6,043 nucleotides of DNA, from NCBI GenBank assembly GCA_900553005.1, contig USBU01000081.1, forward strand, positions 1 to 6,043, read 5' to 3'. Below the pieces are notes generated by a model. The model was not told where the DNA came from. It did no database searches and was given only the letters and a program-made list of their open reading frames with translations. Shown here piece by piece: positions 1 through 5,462 of this stretch (its first letter is position 1; each line of letters begins with the position of its first letter). The DNA comes from an uncultured Eubacteriales bacterium (GTDB lineage: Bacteria > Bacillota > Clostridia > Christensenellales > Pumilibacteraceae). A program made the position numbers and the translations under genes.

Positions 1-49
1 ACGAGATGTAGCTCCGTCTCGTGGGCTCGGAGATGTGTATAAGAGACAG
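1..49. other. Nextera/Tn5 sequencing adapter (artefact)
   Basis: This is not genomic DNA. Positions 31-49 are the 19-bp Tn5 mosaic end AGATGTGTATAAGAGACAG. They are preceded by GTCTCGTGGGCTCGG (16-30), the Nextera Read-2 adapter stem. Before that lie the 8-base index GTAGCTCC (8-15) and the start of the flow-cell P7 tail (1-7). The reverse complement of the whole block closes the window at 5995-6043. Genomic sequence begins at 50. Confidence 0.98.
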
Positions 50-407
50 CACTATAGCTCAAGCCGAAGCTCTCGATAAAATCACCTCTATCGATACGGT
101 AATCAATATCGACGTTGATCTCGGCGCTCTTTCCGAAAGACTTACCGGCAGAAGAGTATGTTCAAAATGCGGAGAAAGCTATCATATCTCTACTAAAAAG
201 GACGGCGACTGTGAAAAATGCGGCGGTACGCTGATGCACCGCGACGACGATAAGCCGGAAACGGTCAACAATCGTCTTGCGGTATATTCGACGTCCACCA
301 AGCCGCTTATCGAGTACTACGAAAATCAGGGTAAGCTTGTAAGCGTTAACGGCATGCAGAAAATAGAGGATGTTTTCGCTGAGATTTCGGAGGCTTTGAC
401 AAAGTAG
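50..407 (+). CDS. adk: Adenylate kinase, C-terminal part (5' truncated by contig end)
   Basis: Adenylate kinase catalyses ATP + AMP = 2 ADP in the cytoplasm. Only about the last 118 residues are present, with the first whole genomic codon at 51. The P-loop and most of the AMP-binding region lie upstream of the contig. Visible family landmarks are the QAEALD helix, the ERLTGRR arginine motif that opens the LID, and a LID with CSKC and CEKC pairs that should bind structural zinc, as in Gram-positive enzymes. RDDDKPETVNNRL follows, then the PLIEYY / VNG C-terminal helices. The loop between the Cys pairs is about three residues shorter than I recall for Bacillus subtilis Adk, lacking the NPPK-type segment. 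The reading frame continues back into the adapter and would give a false N-terminus MGSEMCIRDS. Its TAG stop lies one base before the map start, so the two are almost certainly cotranscribed. Confidence 0.96.
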
Positions 408-408
408 T

Positions 409-1155
409 ATGATAACCGTAAAGAGCGAGGCCGATCTGATTAAAATGCGCGTTGCGTGTAAAATTACCGGCGATACGCTTAAGATGATTGAGGATTACGT
501 CCGGCCGGGCGTTTCCACAAAAGAACTCGATGAAATTATTGAGGACTTTATAAGGAAAAACGGCGGGACGCCGAATTTCAAGCATTTGTACGGTTTTCCT
601 GCGTCAGCTTGTATTTCCGTTGACGACGTGGTTGTGCACGGCATACCATCCGCAAGAAAACTTGTCGAGGGAGAAATCGTAAGCATAGACGTCGGAGCCG
701 CATACGGCGGTTTTAACGGCGACGCGGCAAGGACGTTTGCGGTAGGAAAGATTTCCGAAGAAAAGCAGCGGCTTATAGACGTGACGCGTCAAAGCTTTTT
801 CGAGGGGATCAAACATGCAAAAGCAGGCCGGCGGTTAGGCGATATGTCGCACGCGATACAATCATATGTTGAGGCTAACGGTTTTTCGGTCGTCAGGGCG
901 ATGTCCGGACATGGAATAGGCCGTCGTGTTCACGAGGATCCTAACATTCCGAATTTCGGGGCGGCAGGCTCCGGAGTGCTGTTGAAAAGCGGTTACACGC
1001 TTGCGGTCGAGCCCATGGTCAATTCCGGAACCTTTAAGGTTTTTATCGACAACGGCGACGGCTGGACTTGCAGAACTCTTGACGGAATGCCAAGCGCTCA
1101 TTACGAAAACACAATTCTTGTTACAAACGGGCAGCCTGAAATATTAACCCTGTAA
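409..1155 (+). CDS. map: Type I methionine aminopeptidase
   Basis: This cytosolic metalloenzyme removes the initiator methionine from nascent proteins when the second residue is small. At 248 residues it is the usual size of a bacterial type Ia enzyme without an N-terminal extension. The pita-bread fold residues are all present. The dinuclear metal ligands are D94, D105, H168, E201 and E233, and the catalytic histidines are H77 (VVVHGIP) and H175 (GRRVHEDP). The SGHGIG motif, EPMV and the GDGW tryptophan W219 are also there. One small variation is ENT where many homologues have EHT next to the last glutamate. The ATG lies one base after the adk stop. A GGAGG at 389-393 sits about 15 bases upstream, which is long for a ribosome site, so translation is probably coupled to adk. 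The adk-map pairing is standard in Firmicutes. Confidence 0.98.
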   Translation: MITVKSEADLIKMRVACKITGDTLKMIEDYVRPGVSTKELDEIIEDFIRKNGGTPNFKHLYGFPASACISVDDVVVHGIPSARKLVEGEIVSIDVGAAYGGFNGDAARTFAVGKISEEKQRLIDVTRQSFFEGIKHAKAGRRLGDMSHAIQSYVEANGFSVVRAMSGHGIGRRVHEDPNIPNFGAAGSGVLLKSGYTLAVEPMVNSGTFKVFIDNGDGWTCRTLDGMPSAHYENTILVTNGQPEILTL

Positions 1156-1161
1156 AAATAG

Positions 1162-1191
1162 TTTACAAACCGATACGAGTTATGTTATAAT
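1162..1191 (+). promoter_or_regulatory. Sigma-70/SigA-type promoter for the KOW-infA-rpmJ group
   Basis: The -35 element TTTACA (1162-1167) has one mismatch to TTGACA. The -10 element TATAAT (1186-1191) is a perfect match. The spacer is 18 bp and carries a TGn extended -10 (TG at 1183-1184). Transcription would start near 1198 and leave a leader of roughly 27 nt before the TTG start at 1225. The promoter sits in the only gap between map and the KOW gene, so the translation genes can be transcribed independently of adk-map as well as by readthrough. No operator is obvious. Confidence 0.8.
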
Positions 1192-1211
1192 AATATTTGC
1201 GGTTCGCAAGG

Positions 1212-1217
1212 TAAGGA
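1212..1217 (+). promoter_or_regulatory. Ribosome binding site deciding the TTG start of the KOW gene
   Basis: TAAGGA lies seven bases upstream of TTG at 1225. No ATG or GTG in this frame is close enough to leave the KOW motif intact, so this site supports the TTG as the start. Confidence 0.65.
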
Positions 1218-1224
1218 AAGTTAT

Positions 1225-1449
1225 TTGAAAGAAGGTTGTATTGTTAAAAGTCTGAAGGGACACGATACCGGCAGAATTTACGTGGTTTTATCCGAGATTA
1301 ACGAAAGCTTCGTACTCCTGGCCGACGGCAGATACAGAAAGCTGGAAAATCCGAAGCAGAAGCGCGTTAAGCATTTGGAGCTGATTGCGGAAGCCGTGTT
1401 GCCGGAAATGCTTACCGACAGCGCTTTGAGAAAAATGTGTAAGTTATAA
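1225..1449 (+). CDS. Small KOW-domain RNA-binding protein (L14e-like)
   Basis: This is a 74-residue basic protein that begins with a TTG codon. The N-terminal half (about residues 3-30) has the KOW pattern, with [14 protein letters not shown] giving the alternating hydrophobics and the invariant glycine. The rest ([17 protein letters not shown]) resembles the tail of the archaeal/eukaryotic L14e-like family (COG2163). Homologous small KOW proteins are commonly found between map and infA in Firmicutes (ybzG in B. subtilis, from memory) and are annotated as RNA-binding. A ribosome-associated role is likely from family and position, but the exact function is not established. It is the first gene after the promoter at 1162-1191 and ends 14 bases before infA. 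The length is normal for the family and no key residue appears missing. Confidence 0.88.
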   Translation: MKEGCIVKSLKGHDTGRIYVVLSEINESFVLLADGRYRKLENPKQKRVKHLELIAEAVLPEMLTDSALRKMCKL

Positions 1450-1463
1450 TTTTTGGAGGTTGT

Positions 1464-1685
1464 ATGCCGAAAGACGATAATATCGAAGCCGAAGGAACCG
1501 TGGTAGAGTGTTTGCGCAACGCCATGTTCAAGGTTAGGTTGTCCAACGGACACATTGTCACATGCACGATTTCGGGTAAAATCAGGATGCATTATATAAA
1601 AATTCTCGAGGGTGATACCGTAAAGCTTGAAATGTCGCCTTACGATATTACAAAGGGAAGAATTACTTACAGAAACAAAAATTAA
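1464..1685 (+). CDS. infA: Translation initiation factor IF-1
   Basis: IF-1 binds the A-site region of the 30S subunit during initiation and assists IF-2 and IF-3. The protein has 73 residues, typical of the family, and is a single S1-like OB fold. Recognisable blocks are EGTVVE near residue 10, [11 protein letters not shown], the [12 protein letters not shown] core and the C-terminal [13 protein letters not shown]. The substitution LRN in place of the common LPN is unremarkable. GGAGG at 1455-1459 stands four bases from the ATG, a strong but close Shine-Dalgarno site. The gene lies between the KOW gene and rpmJ, as in most Firmicutes, and is expected to be expressed from the promoter at 1162-1191. 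Confidence 0.98.
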   Translation: MPKDDNIEAEGTVVECLRNAMFKVRLSNGHIVTCTISGKIRMHYIKILEGDTVKLEMSPYDITKGRITYRNKN

Positions 1686-1696
1686 AGGAGTTAATC

Positions 1697-1813
1697 ATGA
1701 AAGTCAGGTCTTCGGTCAAGCCTATGTGCGATAAATGCAAGGTTATAAAGCGTCACGGCAAAGTGATGGTCATCTGCTCAAAATACGCTAATCACAAGCA
1801 GAGACAAGGTTAA
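1697..1813 (+). CDS. rpmJ: 50S ribosomal protein L36 (bL36), zinc-binding type
   Basis: This 38-codon gene encodes the smallest protein of the large subunit, which helps fold 23S rRNA near the base of the L7/L12 stalk. The start [11 protein letters not shown] and the block [14 protein letters not shown] identify it firmly. Zinc ligands are C11, C14, C27 and H33. In the usual 37-residue form (ending about ICENPKHKQRQG) the histidine is at position 32. Here the segment is [13 protein letters not shown], with one extra residue between the third cysteine and the histidine and no proline. AAAGGAG (1684-1690) lies six bases before the ATG. The stop is followed by a 272-bp gap, and a stable hairpin begins about 20 bases downstream. 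Confidence 0.97.
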   Translation: MKVRSSVKPMCDKCKVIKRHGKVMVICSKYANHKQRQG

Positions 1814-1833
1814 GATTAAGCGTACCGGCCTTT

Positions 1834-1862
1834 AGCCCAAACGGGGTATTTCCGTTCGGGCT
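1834..1862 (+). other. Stable RNA hairpin after rpmJ
   Basis: The arms AGCCCAAACGG (1834-1844) and CCGTTCGGGCT (1852-1862) form ten pairs out of eleven with a single A-C mismatch and a 7-base loop. No T-run follows directly, so it is not a standard intrinsic terminator. The 5' half AGCCC could instead pair with a second GGGCT at 1866-1870, giving two mutually exclusive stems. It may protect the upstream mRNA end, act as part of a leader, or mark partial termination. Confidence 0.6.
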
Positions 1863-2044
1863 GTCGGGCTTTAAAAAGAAACGCATTTCCTGTTTTTACC
1901 TTTTCGGATCGCGGTTTTTGCTTAAATCTCCGATTAGCGGGGTAAAAGCTGTGCGTCAAACATCTGTAACTTTTGGAAAATAAATGCGGCGCGGCGCGTA
2001 TGGCTAACATTCCATAGCTTTCGCTCAACCGTTACCGTTTGAGA

Positions 2045-2050
2045 TATAAT
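2045..2050 (+). promoter_or_regulatory. Possible -10 element upstream of rpsM
   Basis: A perfect TATAAT lies 35 bases before the rpsM start codon. The expected -35 window (about 2021-2027, TCGCTCA) is poor and there is no TG extension, so promoter function is uncertain. If it is used, the transcript would start near 2057 with a very short leader that would exclude the upstream hairpins. Confidence 0.3.
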
Positions 2051-2071
2051 TTTTATTTTTACTAATAAAAT

Positions 2072-2077
2072 AAGGAG
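2072..2077 (+). promoter_or_regulatory. Ribosome binding site deciding the GTG start of rpsM
   Basis: AAGGAG lies eight bases before GTG at 2086. Starting there gives the conserved S13 N-terminus [14 protein letters not shown], so GTG is the correct start. Confidence 0.9.
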
Positions 2078-2085
2078 TCAAAACA

Positions 2086-2457
2086 GTGGCAAGAATAGCT
2101 GGTATTGATTTGCCGAGAGAGAAGCGCGTAGAAATCGGGCTTACCTATATTTACGGCATAGGCCGTCCCTTGGCAAACAAGATTTTACAGGAGACAGGCG
2201 TCAGCCCCGACGTCCGCGTCAAGGATCTGACCGAGGAGCAGGAAAATGCTCTGAGGACATATATCGAGAAGAACATTGTGGTAGAAGGCGATCTTCACCG
2301 CGAGGTTGCGCTTAATATAAAGCGCCTTATGGAAATCGGCTGCTACCGCGGCGTAAGACATCGTAAAGGACTGCCCGTTCGCGGACAAAGCACAAAGCAG
2401 AACGCGCGCACCCGCAAGGGACCGAAGCGTACCGTAGGCCGTTCTAAGAAGAAGTAA
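2086..2457 (+). CDS. rpsM: 30S ribosomal protein S13 (uS13)
   Basis: S13 sits in the head of the small subunit, forms bridges to the 50S subunit and contacts tRNA. The 123-residue protein matches the family in length and throughout its sequence. It has the helix-turn region [13 protein letters not shown], the YIYGIG motif near residue 22, [16 protein letters not shown], and the basic tail [15 protein letters not shown] followed by NARTRKG that reaches the P site. The start codon is GTG, the only alternative start in the ribosomal block. This is the first gene of the alpha operon segment and follows the long noncoding gap, where autogenous control would act. It ends 14 bases before rpsK. Confidence 0.98.
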   Translation: MARIAGIDLPREKRVEIGLTYIYGIGRPLANKILQETGVSPDVRVKDLTEEQENALRTYIEKNIVVEGDLHREVALNIKRLMEIGCYRGVRHRKGLPVRGQSTKQNARTRKGPKRTVGRSKKK

Positions 2458-2471
2458 GGGAGACAGGAACA

Positions 2472-2858
2472 ATGGCAGTTAAAAAGTCAACCAAGAAAAG
2501 AATTACCAAAAATATCGATAAGGGACAGGTTCATATCCACGCGTCCTTTAATAATACGCTTATTACCTTCACCGACGAGCAGGGCAACGCTATTTCGGCG
2601 TGCAGCGCCGGCGCGCTTGGCTTCAGAGGCTCCAGAAAGAGCACTCCGTTTGCCGCTCAGCAGGCCTGCGAAAAAGCCGCGGTAACCGCTAAAGAGCACG
2701 GTATCCGCAGCGTTGAGGTTTTTGTAAAGGGACCTGGTTCGGGACGCGAGTCCACGATAAGAGCGCTCGAGACCGTAGGTATTGCGGTTACGGCAATTAC
2801 TGACGTGTCGCCCATTCCGCACAACGGATGCAGACCGCCTAAGCGCAGAAGAGTATAA
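2472..2858 (+). CDS. rpsK: 30S ribosomal protein S11 (uS11)
   Basis: S11 is a platform protein of the small subunit near the mRNA exit and contacts 16S rRNA helices with S7 and S18. The protein has 128 residues, normal for bacteria. Landmarks are [15 protein letters not shown], the [14 protein letters not shown] segment, [10 protein letters not shown] and the C-terminal [12 protein letters not shown]. The Asn-Gly pair N118-G119 corresponds to the site that in Escherichia coli S11 carries an isoaspartate. That modification is known for E. coli and only inferred here. GGGAG (2458-2462) directly follows the rpsM TAA, nine bases before the ATG, which suggests tight cotranslation. Confidence 0.98.
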   Translation: MAVKKSTKKRITKNIDKGQVHIHASFNNTLITFTDEQGNAISACSAGALGFRGSRKSTPFAAQQACEKAAVTAKEHGIRSVEVFVKGPGSGRESTIRALETVGIAVTAITDVSPIPHNGCRPPKRRRV

Positions 2859-2872
2859 GGAGATTTAGATAA

Positions 2873-3493
2873 ATGGCAAAATATACTAACGCAGATTGCA
2901 AGCTTTGCAGACGCGAAGGCGCAAAGCTGTTCTTAAAGGGCGAGCGCTGCACTTCCAAAAAGTGCGCAATGGAAAAGCGCCCCGTGGCCCCCGGTATGCA
3001 CGGTGTCACCAGAAAAAAAGCTTCGGAATACAATATTCAGCTTCGTGAGAAACAGAAGGTTAAGCGCGCTTACGGATTGCTTGAAAAGCAGTTCCGCGAG
3101 TATTACGAGGAAGCCGAGCGTATGCGCGGCGTTACCGGCGAAAACATGCTGGCCCTCATCGAAAAACGTCTTGATAACGTCGTTTATCGCATGGGTATCG
3201 GTTCCAGCCGTGCGCAAAGCCGTCAGATTGTCAATCACGGTCATATAACCGTCAACGGCAAGGACGTCGATATCCCCAGTTACGAGGTGAAAACAGGGGA
3301 CGTCATCGCCGTAAAGGAGAGCAAAAAGGATAACGCTCTGTTTAAGGAGCTCCGCGGCGCGAAAATCGTTATGCCCAGATGGGTGGAGTTCGATACCGAG
3401 TCTTTTACGGGCAAGATTATCGACAATCCCAAGCGCGAGGATATCGACCTTAACATCAACGAGCAGCTTATCATAGAGTTGTATTCTAAGTAA
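2873..3493 (+). CDS. rpsD: 30S ribosomal protein S4 (uS4), zinc-binding type
   Basis: S4 is a primary 16S rRNA binder that nucleates 30S assembly and helps form the mRNA entry site. In many bacteria it also represses its own operon. The protein has 206 residues. The N-terminal zinc finger is intact, with C9, C12, C26 and C31 at the positions I recall for Thermus S4. The S4 RNA-binding domain starts near residue 99 ([10 protein letters not shown]) and includes [18 protein letters not shown]. The C-terminal block is MPRWVEFD with the final ELYSK. AAGGAG (2857-2862), overlapping the rpsK stop, lies ten bases before the ATG. Its place between rpsK and rpoA follows the Clostridia and Proteobacteria arrangement rather than that of Bacillus. 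That makes feedback on the region ahead of rpsM plausible. Confidence 0.98.
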   Translation: MAKYTNADCKLCRREGAKLFLKGERCTSKKCAMEKRPVAPGMHGVTRKKASEYNIQLREKQKVKRAYGLLEKQFREYYEEAERMRGVTGENMLALIEKRLDNVVYRMGIGSSRAQSRQIVNHGHITVNGKDVDIPSYEVKTGDVIAVKESKKDNALFKELRGAKIVMPRWVEFDTESFTGKIIDNPKREDIDLNINEQLIIELYSK

Positions 3494-3521
3494 TAACGGC
3501 TGCCTCTAAGGTAAAAAAGTC

Positions 3522-3527
3522 AAGGAG
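3522..3527 (+). promoter_or_regulatory. Ribosome binding site deciding between two rpoA ATG codons
   Basis: AAGGAG lies 12 bases before the ATG at 3540 and 15 bases before the adjacent ATG at 3543. The nearer ATG is better spaced, though both are on the long side. The choice changes the protein by one methionine only. Confidence 0.6.
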
Positions 3528-3539
3528 ATTATAATAAAT

Positions 3540-4493
3540 ATGATGGAAATCGAAACGCCAAGAATCACACTGGAGGAAAGCGCGGATAACAGAACCGGCA
3601 AGTTTATTGTCGAGCCTCTCGAGCGCGGATACGGAATTACGCTCGGCAACGCATTAAGGCGCGTTCTATTATCGGCTCTTCCCGGTACGGCTGTGGTCGG
3701 CATCAATATCGAGGGCATCTCTCACGAATTCTCCACAATTCCCGGCGTCAAGGAAGACGTTGCGGAAATCATACTTAACCTTAAGGGCTTGAACCTGAAG
3801 GCCGAGTATGCAGATAAATCGCTTAAAAAGACGCTTAAAATCGAGAGAAAAACGCCGGGAATCGTTACTGCGGCAGATATAGAGCGCGACCCCGAAATTA
3901 CAATTCTTAATCCCGATATGTATATTTGCACTATCGACGAGGGCGGAGTTCTTAATATCGAGATGACTGTGGGCAGCGGCAGAGGTTATGTTGTCGCGGC
4001 TAATAACAAGGATTCGTCAAAACCCATCGGTTATATTCCGATAGACTCTATCTTTACGCCGGTTAAAGCGGCCAGCTACAGCGTCGAATCTACCCGCGTC
4101 GGACAGAGTATCGATTACGATAAGCTTATTCTCGAGGTTAAGACGGATGGCTCTCTGTCCGCAAAGGAAGTTTTAAGTCTGGCAGCAAAGGCTATATGCG
4201 AGCATATTAGATTGTTCGTTGACTTAAGCGATACATTCAGCGGAACGACGATTTTAGTCAGCAACGAGGGCGATAAACACACTAAAATTTTGGAAATGAG
4301 TATCGAGGAAATGGATCTTTCCGTCCGCAGCTATAACTGTCTGAAGCGCGCCGGAATCCATACTGTCGAGGACTTGACCAAAAAAAGCGAAGACGATATG
4401 CTAAAAGTCAGAAATCTTGGCAGAAAGTCGCTTGACGAAGTTATCGCCAAGCTTCGCAGCTACGGTCTCGACTTAAAGAGCAACGAAGATTAG
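3540..4493 (+). CDS. rpoA: DNA-directed RNA polymerase subunit alpha
   Basis: The alpha subunit dimerises to start RNA polymerase assembly, and its C-terminal domain contacts UP elements and activators. At 317 residues it is full length for Firmicutes. The N-terminal domain shows FIVEPLERGYGITLGNALRRVLL with the paired arginines R40-R41, then the STIPGVKEDVAEIILNLK segment. A flexible linker near residues 230-250 leads to the helix-hairpin-helix C-terminal domain, with LSVRSYNCLKRAGI and VRNLGRKSLDEV. R263 corresponds to the DNA-contacting R265 of E. coli. The start has two consecutive ATG codons. The gene is 46 bases after rpsD, and its TAG stop is embedded in the rplQ ribosome site. No truncation or unusual residue was seen. 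Confidence 0.98.
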   Translation: MMEIETPRITLEESADNRTGKFIVEPLERGYGITLGNALRRVLLSALPGTAVVGINIEGISHEFSTIPGVKEDVAEIILNLKGLNLKAEYADKSLKKTLKIERKTPGIVTAADIERDPEITILNPDMYICTIDEGGVLNIEMTVGSGRGYVVAANNKDSSKPIGYIPIDSIFTPVKAASYSVESTRVGQSIDYDKLILEVKTDGSLSAKEVLSLAAKAICEHIRLFVDLSDTFSGTTILVSNEGDKHTKILEMSIEEMDLSVRSYNCLKRAGIHTVEDLTKKSEDDMLKVRNLGRKSLDEVIAKLRSYGLDLKSNED

Positions 4494-4502
4494 GAGGATA
4501 TT

Positions 4503-5015
4503 ATGGCATTACAAAGAAAATTAGGCAGACCTACCGACCAGAGAGAGGCGCTGCTGAGAAATCAGGTATCGGAGCTACTGTGGAACGGTAAGATCGAAAC
4601 GACTTACGCTAGGGCGAAGGAAGTTTCCAAGCTTGCTGAAAAAATCCTCACGCTCGCTATCAATACCTATACCGATACGGTAAAGAAAATCGAAACCCGT
4701 AAAAATAACAAGGGACAGGATATCAAGGTTGAGCTTGTCAACGACGGAGCTAAAAAGCTGGCTGCGCGCCGCAAGATCATGGCTAAGGTTTACGATCTCC
4801 AGGAACAGAGAAAGGACAACGAGACCAAGGCGAATTTCATAGCGCGTACCGAAAATATACGTCATCCGCTGATTGAAAAGATTTTCAACGAGTATGCTCC
4901 CAAGTATGCTCAGCGCGGAAAGGAAAAAGGACAGATGGGCGGCTATACTCGCGTTCTTAAGCTGGGCGCACGTCGCGGCGACAGCGCCGAAGCGGCTGTA
5001 ATCGAACTGATTTAA
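4503..5015 (+). CDS. rplQ: 50S ribosomal protein L17 (bL17), enlarged form
   Basis: L17 lies on the 50S surface near the peptide exit. The family core is clear at both ends: RKLGRPTDQREALLRNQ with KIETTYARAKEV at the N-terminus, and GGYTRVLKLGARRGD with a final IELI at the C-terminus. The protein has 170 residues, while the common bacterial form is about 115-130. The extra length is internal. About 25 residues lie near 54-82 (from INTYTDTV to LVNDG), about 15-20 in the segment around 99-122 (DLQEQRKDNE to RHP), and a few at RGKEKGQM before GGYTR. From memory, Oscillospirales-type Clostridia have L17 proteins of just this shape, so this is probably a clade trait and not a fusion. AGGAGG (4492-4497) overlaps the rpoA stop. 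This is the last gene before the terminator. Confidence 0.96.
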   Translation: MALQRKLGRPTDQREALLRNQVSELLWNGKIETTYARAKEVSKLAEKILTLAINTYTDTVKKIETRKNNKGQDIKVELVNDGAKKLAARRKIMAKVYDLQEQRKDNETKANFIARTENIRHPLIEKIFNEYAPKYAQRGKEKGQMGGYTRVLKLGARRGDSAEAAVIELI

Positions 5016-5020
5016 CTAAT

Positions 5021-5059
5021 AAAAAAGCTTGTTTTCCTTCGGGTTAAACAGGCTTTTTT
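5021..5059 (+). terminator. Intrinsic terminator of the alpha operon
   Basis: The stem begins with six A-T pairs (A 5021-5026 with T 5054-5059). It continues through GCTTGTTT (5027-5034) paired with AAACAGGC (5046-5053), including one T-G wobble, and closes with CC-TTCG-GG (5036-5043), a stable UUCG tetraloop. A small 1x2 internal loop separates the two helices. The T-run at 5054-5059 gives release of a + strand transcript. The matching A-run means it could also act on the - strand. It starts six bases after the rplQ stop. Confidence 0.95.
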
Positions 5060-5288
5060 AATAATTAAAGTCAGGCTTATGCTTATCCGGAGCGTTATTG
5101 TTTTCAGCGGTAATGCGCATAGATTAATTTTTGCGCAAAGCGTGTCAAACGCATCGTTTCACTGCGTTATATAGCGGTCTGAACAATTATCCGGAATCCG
5201 TTAAAAATATAAGGCGATTATTTGAGCGCATTGTAAAGGGCTTAGCGAAGTAATTATTAAATATCGTCCGCATTATTTAAAATTTCGG

Positions 5289-5324
5289 TAAGCCGTAAAT
5301 CATCGATTGATTAAAGACGGCTTA
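5289..5324. other. Two-part inverted repeat upstream of the hydrolase gene
   Basis: TAAGCCGT (5289-5296) pairs perfectly with ACGGCTTA (5317-5324). Inside it, AATCA (5298-5302) pairs with TGATT (5308-5312) around the loop TCGAT. The two helices are separated by a one-base / four-base internal loop. There is no T-run on the + strand side, so it is not an intrinsic terminator. It could be an operator or a structured 5' leader of the hydrolase gene, and its role is unknown. Confidence 0.6.
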
Positions 5325-5450
5325 GCGGCTGATTTGTACGTTTTTGCAATATATTAAAAGTAGAACCGAAAAATATAAATCGTAAAAAACGATGAGTCTT
5401 TGCTGTACGGATAGGCGCTTGAGTCTGTAAATTTAATTCGTGCGGAGATT

Positions 5451-5456
5451 GAGGAG
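5451..5456 (+). promoter_or_regulatory. Ribosome binding site of the SGNH hydrolase gene
   Basis: GAGGAG lies six bases before ATG at 5463, a well-spaced site that fixes the start of this truncated gene. Confidence 0.85.
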
Positions 5457-5462
5457 TTTATT

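Larger units (their letters stand above)
1814..2085 (+). promoter_or_regulatory. Noncoding interval / candidate leader ahead of rpsM
   Basis: This 272-bp gap interrupts an otherwise compact operon. It holds the hairpin at 1834-1862, a repeated CGGGCT (1857-1862 and 1865-1870), and two weaker stem-loops near rpsM: TATGG/CCATA (1999-2016) and CTCAA/TTGAG (2024-2043). A TATAAT lies at 2045-2050, and an AT-rich run leads into the rpsM ribosome site. No open frame in it resembles a protein. In alpha operons that contain rpsD, S4 commonly represses translation by binding a structured leader next to rpsM. The position and structure fit such a leader, but this is inference, as I could not fold it or compare it with covariance models. 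Confidence 0.5.
5060..5462. other. AT-rich intergenic region without a convincing gene
   Basis: About 400 bp between the terminator and the hydrolase gene. It contains two TGCGCA palindromes (5114-5119 and 5132-5137), an inverted repeat AACGCA/TGCGTT (5148-5168), a larger two-part hairpin at 5289-5324 and a small ATCGT/ACGAT hairpin (5379-5393). The best short reading frame is a TTG-started 40-codon stretch at 5131-5253. It lacks a ribosome site and has no recognised homology. I see no tRNA pattern, no IS ends and no clean -35/-10 pair for the downstream gene, although AT-rich -10-like strings such as TATAAA (5374-5379) occur. Confidence 0.7.

Noticed and set aside
1834..1880. Intrinsic terminator after rpmJ
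   Set aside because: The stem is good but no T-run follows it directly (only TTT after the second CGGGCT), so it was kept as a hairpin of unknown role.
1816..2028. Minus-strand open frame of 70 codons in the rpmJ-rpsM gap
   Set aside because: It has no recognised similarity, overlaps the hairpin and candidate leader, and would run antisense inside a strongly expressed operon.
3003..3248. Plus-strand frame of 81 codons inside rpsD
   Set aside because: It lies wholly within the clearly conserved S4 coding sequence in another frame, and its composition looks like out-of-frame translation.
5079..5174. ATG-started 31-codon frame after the terminator
   Set aside because: There is no proper Shine-Dalgarno site, it is very short, and its translation has no recognisable family.
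5334..5379. Promoter for the hydrolase gene
   Set aside because: TTGTAC, TTGCAA, TATATT and TATAAA are present, but no pair has a 16-18 bp spacer, so no promoter could be placed with confidence.
5060..5462. CRISPR array, tRNA or phage attachment site in the long intergenic region
   Set aside because: No regularly spaced repeats, no cloverleaf or T-loop consensus and no integrase or direct-repeat pair could be seen.
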